Positions 9,671 to 17,562 of a DNA stretch of 64,000 bases are shown one piece after another. A program made the translations under genes and the position numbers. Source of the DNA: Rhodopirellula sp. P2 (GTDB lineage: Bacteria; Planctomycetota; Planctomycetia; Pirellulales; Pirellulaceae); the NCBI RefSeq assembly GCF_028768465.1, contig NZ_CP118225.1, positions 2,771,001-2,835,000 on the forward strand, given 5' to 3'. The notes beneath the pieces are model-generated. The model was not told the DNA's origin. It saw only the letters and a program-made list of their open reading frames with translations, and did no database searches. Within the stretch, counting starts at the first letter, position 1; every line of letters begins with the position of its first letter.

Positions 9671-9707
9671 AAAACGCCACGTTGATTTCAACGTGGCGTT
9701 TTCTTTT
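9671..9707. terminator. Bidirectional terminator between convergent genes
   Basis: AACGCCACGTTGA and TCAACGTGGCGTT pair perfectly around a 2-base loop. An A run precedes the stem and a T run follows it, so it can stop both the DUF1559 gene from the left and the small lipoprotein gene from the right. The stem sequence is identical to that at 8019-8053. Confidence 0.9.
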
Positions 9708-9729
9708 CAATTGATTCGGCAGGGCCGGA

Positions 9730-9921
9730 TTACTTCGCTGCTTCCATGCCTTCTTGAGCAGCCTTTTCTTCTTCAGCGATCATGCGCTCGTACTCGGCAA
9801 TGGCGTCGAGGTCCGTGGAATCCACGACCGATGCTGGTTCGTCCGATCCGCAACCGGGCAATGCACAGGCACCAAAGGCGACCAAAGAGGCAAAGCAAAC
9901 GCCTTGGAAAATTTGTTTCAT
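9730..9921 (-). CDS. Small lipoprotein
   Basis: 63 aa. The N-terminus MKQIFQGVCFASLVAFGACA leads to LPGCGSDEP, a good lipobox with Cys at about residue 24, so the mature protein is a ~40-residue acylated peptide that is acidic and helical (LDAIAEYERMIAEEEKAAQE). Small lipoproteins of this pattern often sit beside DUF1559 genes in planctomycetes; that link is from memory of the group and their role is unknown. It shares the bidirectional terminator with the upstream paralogue. No clear ribosome site is present. Confidence 0.75.
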   Translation of the reverse strand: MKQIFQGVCFASLVAFGACALPGCGSDEPASVVDSTDLDAIAEYERMIAEEEKAAQEGMEAAK

Positions 9922-10721
9922 CGTTTTGTACCGAAAGGTTGAATGGGGAGGTCAATCGGTCACCAACTTAACAGAGTCAATCCAAATTGAGAATTGTCCT
10001 CACCCGCTCGGAGGGGGCCGAGCATGGGATGCGGCGTGGATTGTCCTCCCCGGAAATCTCGCTGAACGCTCGCTTTCCGACCCCTCCCGCAGCGGAGGTC
10101 GCGCACTTTTTAAGTGCTGTGTTGCTAGGCGTTTATCATCACCCTCCCCCTGGGAGGGTCGAGCGAAGCGAGGGGAGGGTCGAGCATCGGAACCATCGCG
10201 TAACCCTCCCCGGCCCGAAGCGGGCCGACCCTCCCAAAGGGAGGGTGAAATAAAACTGCACGACCGCTGCGCGGGCGGGGTTCGCAAGACGCTAAGCAGG
10301 TCGGCAGGAGTCTTTCGGCATCTGGACTGTTTTGGAAAACGCCATTGTTGCCACGTCCAACCGGGGCGAACGCCCAAACGGCTCACATGGTTCTGCCCGA
10401 TCATTCCTGCCTGGCTGTTGGAACTGCGTTCAGGAGGGTGGATTCAATCTTGCGAGCACGGCATTTTCAAACGGCACGACCTTCTCGCAGGGCAGATACT
10501 TTGCGGCCTGAATGAAACGCCATCGCGTGAAACTAAGACGGCGGTGGATCATGGCTTGATCCGTCTTGTCTTGGCCCGCAAAGTTTCGCTATTCCGGATT
10601 TCCCTCAAGATCGTTTCCGTTTGTTGTCGATCCGTGGAGGGGGAGATGTTGCGCCTGGAGAGTCCTGTACGTGGAGGATGTTTCCGTCGACCACTCACGT
10701 TCCAAAACGAGAGAAGTACGC
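9922..10721. other. Intergenic region with repeats, no gene
   Basis: 800 bases. It includes a first repeat module at about 10000-10100 (CGGAAATCTCGCTGAACGC), copy B of the GC-rich repeat (10102-10291) and a short repeat at 10359-10388 shared with 23098-23126. Open frames here are produced by the repeats and are not believed. Confidence 0.6.
10000..10291 (-). repeat. Dispersed GC-rich palindromic repeat, copy B
   Basis: On the minus strand 10291-10102 reads through the same modules, in the same order, as copy A at 6184-6372. The extra part at 10000-10101 (GCCGAGCATGGGATGCGGCG, CGGAAATCTCGCTGAACGC, CCGACCCCTCCCGC) is shared with copy C at 16100-16190. The copy is therefore a composite of two modules. 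Confidence 0.85.
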
Positions 10722-12245
10722 ATGACAACCGCGTCCAAAAACACTGATCCAAGCCGTCGTTCCAGCCCGTCACGCGCGGAGTTCGAAAAAATTGCGCCGA
10801 CCCTGCTGCGATTGCCCGATCTGCATCCGCCAACGGATGCAGGCGAGGGCTGCGCCGAGGAGGATTTGCCGTCCGTTGAGCATGACGAATCCACTTCTCC
10901 GGTGATGCAAGATTTGCTGGATGCGGCGACGCAAACGACGCCCGACACTGTCAATCATGCCAGCGTCACGAGGCTTCCCGATTTGGCACCCGCAGCTGCG
11001 CCCGTGGCTTCGCCTGTTCTGCCGCCGACGGTTGCCGTTGAAGAACCGGTGGTGGCTGCCGTGAAGCCAGTCGAATCGTTCGCTGCGACTCAACCAAGCT
11101 CGCCGCCACGGCACGCGTCCGCGGACACGAACAAGGCATCGGCTTCCGCCGAAACCGGCCGCGACGGGTCCTGGAAAGCAACCTCGGAATCATTGGGCAA
11201 TCGGGCCCTGGCCCTGGCTGGCTCTCGCAACACTCTGCTGGCGTTGCTGGCACTGATTGCGTGCTGGGCGGTGTTCGCTCCGCGTCGGCACCCCAACGCT
11301 CAGCAAAACTCGGAAGTCTTGAGCGCCAAGGAACCGGCCGTTGACGAAACCGCATCCAAGTTGGAAGCGAAGTCCAGTTTCGATTCGGTGGCATCCACCA
11401 ATAAAACCTCGCAACGTAAACCATCTCGGTCCATCTCCGATTCAGCAACGAAAGTCGCTGCTGCGGAAGCCACCGCTTTGGCCCCGAAACCTACACCTTC
11501 CAAATCGGACTCCTACAAGACGGGGGCCCCGATTGCGGGGGCTTCGAAGTTTGGGGGTTCGAACAGTGGGGGCTTGGAAGGCCCTGCGGGCGACATGCCA
11601 GGGTTGAACGCACCCGCTCATTCGATGAGTCAAACAAAATTGGGGCAGCCGACCCGTGCGGGCGAATTCGGATCGGTTCCAGAGGGAACCAGTTTGGTGG
11701 AATCGCAGTTGGCATCCTCCGCGACTCAGCGTGGCATGGGTGGCGTGCCACCATTCGATTCCGCTCCCTTTCACAGTGAACCGGTTGCCGAATCATTCGC
11801 GCCCGTTGTCCGTGAACCTCAGGTCGCCATGACTCCTTCGAACCCCGGTTTGACCTCGCCAGTTTCAGAAGCGAATTCGGAACTTGGGCTGCCGGCCAAC
11901 GATCGCGTTCCTTCAGGGAACAGGGACGAACCAGTGAATGCTGTGTCGCCCGCCGTTCCAGCTCCGTTGCAAACAGGGACGCCTGGATTGATCACCAATT
12001 GGATCGACTACCTGCCTCCCATGCCATCGGAATTGGGGGAACAAGCCTCGGTGAATGAGGAGCAATCCGCATCACCGGAAGCGTTCCCGACCACCCAATC
12101 GCCATTGACCCCGGATTTCCAGTTTGGTTTACCAGGAGATGGGCCGGAGGTTTCCGTTGGAAACCAAGTCCCGTCCTCCGGCGGTCAGCCTGAAGCCAGA
12201 GTCGCCACCCCGTCTTTCTTTCCCGAATCCAATCTGCGCCGCTGA
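10722..12245 (+). CDS. Ser/Pro-rich single-span membrane protein
   Basis: 507 aa from the ATG at 10722. The first ~160 residues are hydrophilic with a few acidic motifs (FEKIAPTLLRLPDLHPP). One membrane helix is visible at about residues 170-185 (NTLLALLALIACWAVFAP). The remaining ~320 residues are low-complexity, rich in Ser, Pro, Ala and Gly, and probably disordered (KFGGSNSGGLEGPAGDMPG). No catalytic motif was seen. It ends 16 bases before a P-loop ATPase of the polysaccharide-kinase type, and both proteins contain long disordered regions, so they may work as a membrane adaptor and its cytoplasmic ATPase. That pairing is inference from position only. Confidence 0.65.
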   Translation: MTTASKNTDPSRRSSPSRAEFEKIAPTLLRLPDLHPPTDAGEGCAEEDLPSVEHDESTSPVMQDLLDAATQTTPDTVNHASVTRLPDLAPAAAPVASPVLPPTVAVEEPVVAAVKPVESFAATQPSSPPRHASADTNKASASAETGRDGSWKATSESLGNRALALAGSRNTLLALLALIACWAVFAPRRHPNAQQNSEVLSAKEPAVDETASKLEAKSSFDSVASTNKTSQRKPSRSISDSATKVAAAEATALAPKPTPSKSDSYKTGAPIAGASKFGGSNSGGLEGPAGDMPGLNAPAHSMSQTKLGQPTRAGEFGSVPEGTSLVESQLASSATQRGMGGVPPFDSAPFHSEPVAESFAPVVREPQVAMTPSNPGLTSPVSEANSELGLPANDRVPSGNRDEPVNAVSPAVPAPLQTGTPGLITNWIDYLPPMPSELGEQASVNEEQSASPEAFPTTQSPLTPDFQFGLPGDGPEVSVGNQVPSSGGQPEARVATPSFFPESNLRR

Positions 12246-12261
12246 GTGACAGGGAAACGTG

Positions 12262-13734
12262 ATGAATCAACCCAATAACTTCATTCAATCGCACGCCCGG
12301 AATCGTCGTTACGTTTCGAAGACGGTGGCCCAAATGCAGGCGGTCGATTCGATCGATTCCGCCGTGGTTCCACCGCGGACGAACGACACCGCCACCCAAG
12401 AATCATTGACTGGTTTGGAGCGATCCGAGCGAGTCACACGACGACTGGACGAGGCGGTGTTGCGACTGGATCGTGCCGCCTCCATGCGTCGCCAACGAGA
12501 GACGGTCGGCTCGGTCGACGAAACCACCGCCGTGGAAACGGCTGTGGCGGAGGAACCCGTGGTGCCCGCACCGAAAACGCACTTGCTGCAAGATTCACCG
12601 TCGGCAATCAAACGACCATCGGATCGATTGAAGCCGATGCGGGGTGATCGTCGCGATGACGTGACCGGAATGCAGTTGGATGCATCTGTGACCGAGTCCA
12701 CCTCCATTTGGATGGAAACGGCGGATCAATCGACTCGTTTGCGGATTGACCGTCCAGTGGACGTGGATGACACCGCTCGACGAATCGGCGAGCCGCTGAT
12801 CGTTTCGGGCGTTGCGAAGATTCATGCGTCACCGATTGTCGAAACCAACACCATCGAAATGGCGGCTTCGCCGGCGCCAGTCGTCGATTCGGAACCACCC
12901 CGTGCACCCGTTCGTGATTTGGAATCGCATGGGGTGCCCGATGTGGCGTCTCGGGTCACGCAGCGGATGAGTGAAGCGGAACGCTATCTCGCCGAGTCAA
13001 TGCAGCAGCAAACCGCGGTCATCGCGGAACCAGCACCCGTTGCAGAAGCCCAGCCAACTGCGGTTCCCAGCGAGGAACCCAAGGAAGTTGCCAAGCGAGC
13101 GTTTGTCGCCGCGTGGCAAGTGTCGGAACTTGAAATCCCGGACACCGTGTCAGAATTGTTCCTCTGTGGATCGCTGGCCGATCAACTGGGGCAACACATC
13201 GTGGACGCTCAAGTCGACGGACTCGGTTCCATCGCCGTGACCAGTGTGCTTCCCGGCGAAGGTCGTTCGACGGTTGCGATGGGCATCGCGCTCAGTGTCG
13301 CTTACACCGGAATGAAGGTTGCTCTGGTCGATGCCGACATCGATGGCCCCACGCTGGGCGATGACTTTGCCTTGGAGTTGGATCAGGATTGGATCGATGC
13401 AATTCGCGATGGCATTCCCGTGGAAGAAGTCGCGGTGGCATCCGAGTCCGACGCATTGACCCTGATTCCTTTGTTGCCTGGTGCAGACGAGTTGTCGCCG
13501 GCATCAAGCGAGTTGGAACAGGTGGTCGAACGACTCAAGCAATCCTTCGATCTGGTGATCATCGATTGCGGCACGGCAGCCCTGTCGACCGCCAGCCTTT
13601 GTGACTCGGCATTGATCGTGCGTGACATGAGCCGCACGAACGGTTCCGAGGTGGAGGCACTCGTTGACGAGCTTCGCCGGAATGGATTGACCGGCGTGGG
13701 GATTGTCGAAAACTTCTGCCAGGACACGGAGTGA
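12262..13734 (+). CDS. CpsD/CapB-like (BY-kinase/ParA superfamily) P-loop ATPase
   Basis: 490 aa. The ATG at 12262 has AGGGA six bases upstream. Residues 1-290 are low-complexity and poorly conserved in type. From about residue 310 there is a MinD/ParA-superfamily fold: a Walker A region LPGEGRSTVAMGIALSVAY, a Walker A' strand VALVDADIDGPTLG and a Walker B strand FDLVIIDCG. This order matches bacterial tyrosine kinases and their relatives that control exopolysaccharide export, but there is no C-terminal tyrosine cluster. The normally invariant Walker A lysine is arginine (R335). The partner is the membrane protein just upstream. A role in capsule or cell-surface assembly is a reasonable guess. 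Confidence 0.72.
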   Translation: MNQPNNFIQSHARNRRYVSKTVAQMQAVDSIDSAVVPPRTNDTATQESLTGLERSERVTRRLDEAVLRLDRAASMRRQRETVGSVDETTAVETAVAEEPVVPAPKTHLLQDSPSAIKRPSDRLKPMRGDRRDDVTGMQLDASVTESTSIWMETADQSTRLRIDRPVDVDDTARRIGEPLIVSGVAKIHASPIVETNTIEMAASPAPVVDSEPPRAPVRDLESHGVPDVASRVTQRMSEAERYLAESMQQQTAVIAEPAPVAEAQPTAVPSEEPKEVAKRAFVAAWQVSELEIPDTVSELFLCGSLADQLGQHIVDAQVDGLGSIAVTSVLPGEGRSTVAMGIALSVAYTGMKVALVDADIDGPTLGDDFALELDQDWIDAIRDGIPVEEVAVASESDALTLIPLLPGADELSPASSELEQVVERLKQSFDLVIIDCGTAALSTASLCDSALIVRDMSRTNGSEVEALVDELRRNGLTGVGIVENFCQDTE

Positions 13735-13757
13735 CCTGGGTTGGTCGCCGCGACTGA

Positions 13758-14708
13758 TCAGCGTTCCCGAAAAAGTTCGCTGATCGATTGGTCGTGGTGA
13801 ATCCGCTTGATCGCCTCGGCCAGCAACGGTGCGACCGAGAGTTGCACCAGGTTGGGCAGCAACTTCTCACCCGTCACGGGAATCGTGTCGGTCACGGTGA
13901 TCGAATCGATCGGAGCATCACGAAGTCGTTCGATGGCGGGGCCACACAGAACACCGTGAGTGCAAGCGATGTGGATCTCTTTCGCACCGGCTTCGTGAAC
14001 CAAGCGAGCTGCACCACAGATGGAACCGGCGGTGCTGATCATGTCATCGAACATCAACGCGATCTTGCCTTCGACGGGACCGCCAATGATCGTGTTTTGG
14101 CGGACTTCCAAAGCGTTGGTGCGACGTTTGTCGACGATGGCCAAGCTGCCACCGAGACGTTTGGTGTGACCAAGGGCACGTTTGATGCTGCCTTCATCGG
14201 GGCTGACCACCACCACTTCGTCACCGGAAAATCGTCGGCTGACAAAGTGGTCATTGATCACCGGAGCGGCGTACAAGTGATCGACAGGGACGTCGAAGAA
14301 GCCTTGGATTTGCGCCGCGTGAAGGTCCATGGTGAGGACCCGATCAGCACCCGCCCGCGTGATCAGGTTGGCGACCAATTTCGCGGTGATCGGCACCCGG
14401 CCTTCGTCTTTGCGATCCTGACGCGCGTATCCAAAGTAGGGAATGACCGCGGTGATTCGCTCGGCGCTGGCTCGTTTGCAGCAATCGATCATCGTCAACA
14501 ACTCAATCAAGTTGTCGTTGACAGGGGGGCAAGTCGGTTGCACCAAGAACACGTCGCGACCACGAACGTCTTCATCGAGTTTGCAGTAGTTCTCGCCGTC
14601 TGGGAATTGTCCCAGCGTGATGCGAGCGGGCTTCAGGTGCAGGTGACGACAAAGCTTTTCAGCAAGATCATGGTTTGCCCGGCCACTGAAAATTTTCAGT
14701 TCACGCAT
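13758..14708 (-). CDS. prs: Ribose-phosphate pyrophosphokinase
   Basis: 316 aa, the usual bacterial length. It makes PRPP from ribose 5-phosphate and ATP, feeding nucleotide, histidine and tryptophan synthesis. Diagnostic segments are MRELKIFSGRANHDLAEKL at the start, IPYFGYARQDRK (ATP loop), DLHAAQIQGFFDVPVDHLYA, VVVSPDEGSIKRA and FDDMISTAGSI, the PRPP-binding loop. The ATG at 14708 overlaps the end of the upstream uridylyltransferase by eight bases (ATGCGTGA), indicating translational coupling. A prs next to a glmU-type gene is common in many bacteria, which supports both calls. Confidence 0.96.
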   Translation of the reverse strand: MRELKIFSGRANHDLAEKLCRHLHLKPARITLGQFPDGENYCKLDEDVRGRDVFLVQPTCPPVNDNLIELLTMIDCCKRASAERITAVIPYFGYARQDRKDEGRVPITAKLVANLITRAGADRVLTMDLHAAQIQGFFDVPVDHLYAAPVINDHFVSRRFSGDEVVVVSPDEGSIKRALGHTKRLGGSLAIVDKRRTNALEVRQNTIIGGPVEGKIALMFDDMISTAGSICGAARLVHEAGAKEIHIACTHGVLCGPAIERLRDAPIDSITVTDTIPVTGEKLLPNLVQLSVAPLLAEAIKRIHHDQSISELFRER

Positions 14709-15492
14709 AACCCATCGCTCGCATTGTTTGGTCGACCAATTGAAGTTCCTCAGGGTTGTTGATGGAAAGCGATTCGCAATCCTGCAGAACGGGCAAGGCT
14801 TCGACGGGACGTCCGGCTTCGTGAAGCAGACGAGCACAATCCGTCAGGTAGTATTCGCCTTGGGCGTTGTCGTTGCTGAGCTTGGAAAGCGAATCCAGCA
14901 AATCGGCGTTGTTGAACAGGTACGTGCTCATGTTCACTTCACAAATGGCACGTTGTTCGTCGGTGGCATCTTTGTGTTCCACGATGCCGGTGAATTGTCC
15001 GCTGTCGTCTCGCACAATGCGGCCGAGCCCCGTGGGGTCGTCTTTGGTCAGTGTGCCAAGCAGCAACGCGGGACGAGTGGCTTGGAAGTGCTCGATCAAT
15101 TTGATCAAACTGGACGGTTGGATCAGCGGCGAGTCACCGGCGATGACCAGTGTCAGGCCATCGTGATCAGCCAATTGATCGAGGCACATTTGAACGGCGT
15201 GTCCCGTGCCGAGTTGTTCGGTTTGCTCCGCGAAGGACAATGTGTCGTCGTTGCGAGTCCTCAGTTCCTTGCGGACCAAGTCGGCTTCGTAGCCCACCAC
15301 GGCGATCTTCTTTTGGATGCCAGCCTTGTCAGCAGCGTCCAAAACGAAGTGGATCATGGGCCGATCGACGACCGGGCAAAGTACTTTGGGGAGTTCGCTG
15401 TTCATGCGAGTTCCCTTGCCTGCGGCCAGCACAACGAGGCAGACGTTGGCGTTTGCAGTTGAGGGAGCTGAGGAGTCTGTCTTCGTAGTCAT
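14701..15492 (-). CDS. GlmU-like UDP-N-acetylglucosamine pyrophosphorylase domain protein
   Basis: 263 aa. The nucleotidyltransferase signature LVVLAAGKGTRMNSELPKVL starts at about residue 19, followed by a GTGHAVQ sugar-nucleotide motif, AGDSPLI at the metal-binding Asp, GLGRIVRD, and EVNMSTYLF. These match the N-terminal uridylyltransferase domain of GlmU, which converts GlcNAc-1-phosphate and UTP into UDP-GlcNAc for peptidoglycan and LPS. The protein ends at about the point where GlmU would enter its left-handed beta-helix acetyltransferase domain, so that second activity is absent here and must be supplied elsewhere. It overlaps prs by eight bases. A uridylyltransferase for a related sugar cannot be excluded. 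Confidence 0.85.
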   Translation of the reverse strand: MTTKTDSSAPSTANANVCLVVLAAGKGTRMNSELPKVLCPVVDRPMIHFVLDAADKAGIQKKIAVVGYEADLVRKELRTRNDDTLSFAEQTEQLGTGHAVQMCLDQLADHDGLTLVIAGDSPLIQPSSLIKLIEHFQATRPALLLGTLTKDDPTGLGRIVRDDSGQFTGIVEHKDATDEQRAICEVNMSTYLFNNADLLDSLSKLSNDNAQGEYYLTDCARLLHEAGRPVEALPVLQDCESLSINNPEELQLVDQTMRAMGYA

Positions 15493-16702
15493 CGGGGGTC
15501 CGAGAAAACCGTCGGCGACGATGGGAATGGCGAATGAAGAATGACGCGGGCCAACATCGTCCCTTGCTGGTACCTTTCGGGCAAGCCGGTACCTTGCCCG
15601 AACTGTCGGGGTGGGAGTTGTTCATGAGGTGAGTCTCTTCACCCCCGATCCCTCTCCCCCACGAAGGTGTAATCCAGGAATCGAATTGGCATCCGCAATC
15701 AGAGCGTCAATGGTGACGGCTTGTCGACTCCGTCCTCAACGACGTTTCAACGCATGCAGGATGGGCACTCTTGCCCGTCAGAGTCGGCCAAGACCACCCA
15801 TCACAACCCGAAGCGTGAGCGAGGGACGCCCCCAACTCCCATAACGGCCCCATCCGGGGCGAAACCCAGACGCCAGCCACCATCTGTTTTTCGAACGTCC
15901 CGGAGGTGCGGCCCGCTTCGGGCCGGGGAGGGTACGCGCTGGATCCAATGCTCGACCCTGCCCTCGCTTCGCTCGACCCTCCCAGGGGTTGTGCAGTTTT
16001 CTGGTACTGCTTTTCAGCGGGTTTTCGTCTGCTGCACCTCTCCTGAAACGAAGTTTGGGGAGAGGTCGAGCGACGCCGTTCAGGCGTACGCGAGGGTGAG
16101 GGCCGGGCATGGGAAGCGGCGCGTATGGCCCTCCCCCGGAAATCTCGCTCAACGCTCGCTTTCCGACCCCTCCCGCTGCACGGGCGGGGGTCTTAAGGCA
16201 TTGCAACACAGCATTTAAAAACCGCACGACCTCCCCAGGGGGAGGGGTGTGATCATGTCTCGGATGGAAATCTTTCGGGCTTGAATCAATTCGTCAGCAA
16301 AAGCCGATTTTTTTGGCTGCGTTGACCTTGCCGGCGGTTTCACGCGATTGCTAGTGTGACGGAACAGAATTTTGCCCAGAACTTTTGCTCAGAATTCAAT
16401 TGGGACTGCAGGCCCTGGGTCTTGGAAGCCGATATCAGACGTGTTCTCGAAACCTGCGCTTGCGAAGTCTCCACCGATTCTGACGGATTGATTCCTGGGA
16501 CAAGGATTGCAACGCTGATAACCGAGTCGAGAGTTCCCTGATTGGCGAATGCGCTATTCGCGTTTGTTCAAGACGGATCGGTTGTCACACCCACAATCCT
16601 TTTCAAATTTTTGTCGATCGATCGACATGCCAAATGGGCCACGAAGGTCCGGCATAGGATCCGGTTGTCAATTCCGCTTTCCTCCCGGGAGCACACGTCA
16701 CG
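15493..16702. other. Repeat-rich intergenic region, no gene accepted
   Basis: 1.2 kb. It has a perfect hairpin at 15578-15600 (CGGGCAAG and CTTGCCCG) upstream of the uridylyltransferase gene, a planctomycete-type repeat around 15761-15835 (AAGCGTGAGCGAGGGAC), and copy C of the GC-rich repeat (15901-16250). The region 16251-16702 shows nothing clear apart from its likely role as flgM leader. Confidence 0.55.
15901..16250 (+). repeat. Dispersed GC-rich palindromic repeat, copy C (composite)
   Basis: It begins with the copy A modules (GCCCGCTTCGGGCCGGGGAG, ACGCGCTGGATCCAATGCTC, CTCGACCCTCCCAGGGG), is interrupted by ~130 bases found in neither other copy, then continues with the second module of copy B (CGGAAATCTCGCTCAACGC, CCGACCCCTCCCGCTGC) and ends with CAACACAGCATTTAAAAAC. 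It is the most rearranged of the three copies. Confidence 0.8.
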
Positions 16703-17023
16703 ATGCAAATTTACGGTCCATTTCGACTTTCTACGAGCCAAGCCGCTTCATCGGTTTCCAAGCCAGCTGCCAATGCTGGTGCGAACCGTCTGAAGGCAGA
16801 TGCTGCCACGCAGAGGACCACCGCCGCGCCAGTGGACCAACTCGACCTGTCCAGTGCCGCGACTTCCGTCAATCGATTGGATTCAGCCTCGCCGATTGCC
16901 GGCGGCGGTGAAATCCGGATTGATCGGGTGGCCGACATCCGTCGTCAAATCGCCGATGGAAGCTACGACACTCCGGAGAAGATGGACGCGGCACTCGACC
17001 GCTTCCTCGATGAACTGGCGTGA
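16703..17023 (+). CDS. flgM: FlgM-like anti-sigma-28 factor
   Basis: 106 aa. The N-terminal half is Ala/Ser-rich and probably disordered. The C-terminal half, from VDQLDLSSAATSVNRLDSA to IRIDRVADIRRQIADGSYD and MDAALDRFLDEL, has the two-helix pattern by which FlgM holds the flagellar sigma factor FliA. FlgM is normally ~95-100 aa, so the length fits. In flagellated bacteria it is exported through the finished hook, which releases FliA and late flagellar genes. No other flagellar gene is in this window. Its stop codon overlaps the GTG start of the next gene by four bases (GTGA), so the two are coupled. Confidence 0.8.
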   Translation: MQIYGPFRLSTSQAASSVSKPAANAGANRLKADAATQRTTAAPVDQLDLSSAATSVNRLDSASPIAGGGEIRIDRVADIRRQIADGSYDTPEKMDAALDRFLDELA

Positions 17024-17508
17024 CCCAAAGCGACGTCAGAGACCTGGATTCGCTCGATGCCCTTCGACAGGCTGTCGAGCGATTGGCGGACCGCATGTGT
17101 CAGTCCAGCCACTCCATTCACGCGATCCTGAATCGTGTCGACGAACATTTCTCGGTCAATCAGGTGGCGTACTGGCGCGATCAAAATCGAATGGCCGAAC
17201 GGGAGCTGACCGCCGCGCAAGATCAGCTCAGCCGAAAGCGTTCGACGGTGCGTTCCGGCGATCGAGTGCCAGCTACCGAAGAAGCCAAGAATGTGGCTCG
17301 CTGGAAAACCCGGCTGCGGTTCTGCCAAGACCAAGAACGTTTGTCGCGACGCATCTCAGTGGAGATGCAACAGGTCTGCGAGAAGACTCGCGGTCCATCT
17401 GCCGCGCTCACCGAGCTGGGTGAAGTCGCGTTGCCCACCGCCGCGAATCGATTGCTGGTGCTGATCGACCGCCTGCGTGCCTACCAAGACGGGCAGAATT
17501 CTGGGTAG
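17020..17508 (+). CDS. Coiled-coil protein coupled to flgM
   Basis: 162 aa from a GTG start that overlaps the flgM stop. The protein is almost entirely helical and charged, with long heptad-like stretches (LDALRQAVERLADRMCQSS, RELTAAQDQLSRKRSTV, RWKTRLRFCQDQERLSRRI). No catalytic motif or membrane segment is present. In Salmonella the gene after flgM is flgN, a ~140-aa helical chaperone for hook-junction proteins, and the position and fold type here are compatible with such a role, but no FlgN-specific sequence was recognised. Treat it as unknown with a likely protein-binding function. Confidence 0.6.
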   Translation: MTQSDVRDLDSLDALRQAVERLADRMCQSSHSIHAILNRVDEHFSVNQVAYWRDQNRMAERELTAAQDQLSRKRSTVRSGDRVPATEEAKNVARWKTRLRFCQDQERLSRRISVEMQQVCEKTRGPSAALTELGEVALPTAANRLLVLIDRLRAYQDGQNSG

Positions 17509-17562
17509 CTGTTGATGCCGAGGGCAAAGGGCAAGGGACGCTGAAGCCCGCCAGGCCCGCTC

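Noticed and set aside
15721..16227. Overlapping frames of ~150 aa on both strands in the intergenic region
   Set aside because: They are translations of GC-rich palindromic repeats, including the NPKRERGT-type junk peptide produced by a common planctomycete repeat.
16356..16541. 61-aa frame from a GTG upstream of flgM
   Set aside because: No ribosome site, no homology recognised and it lies in the probable flgM leader.
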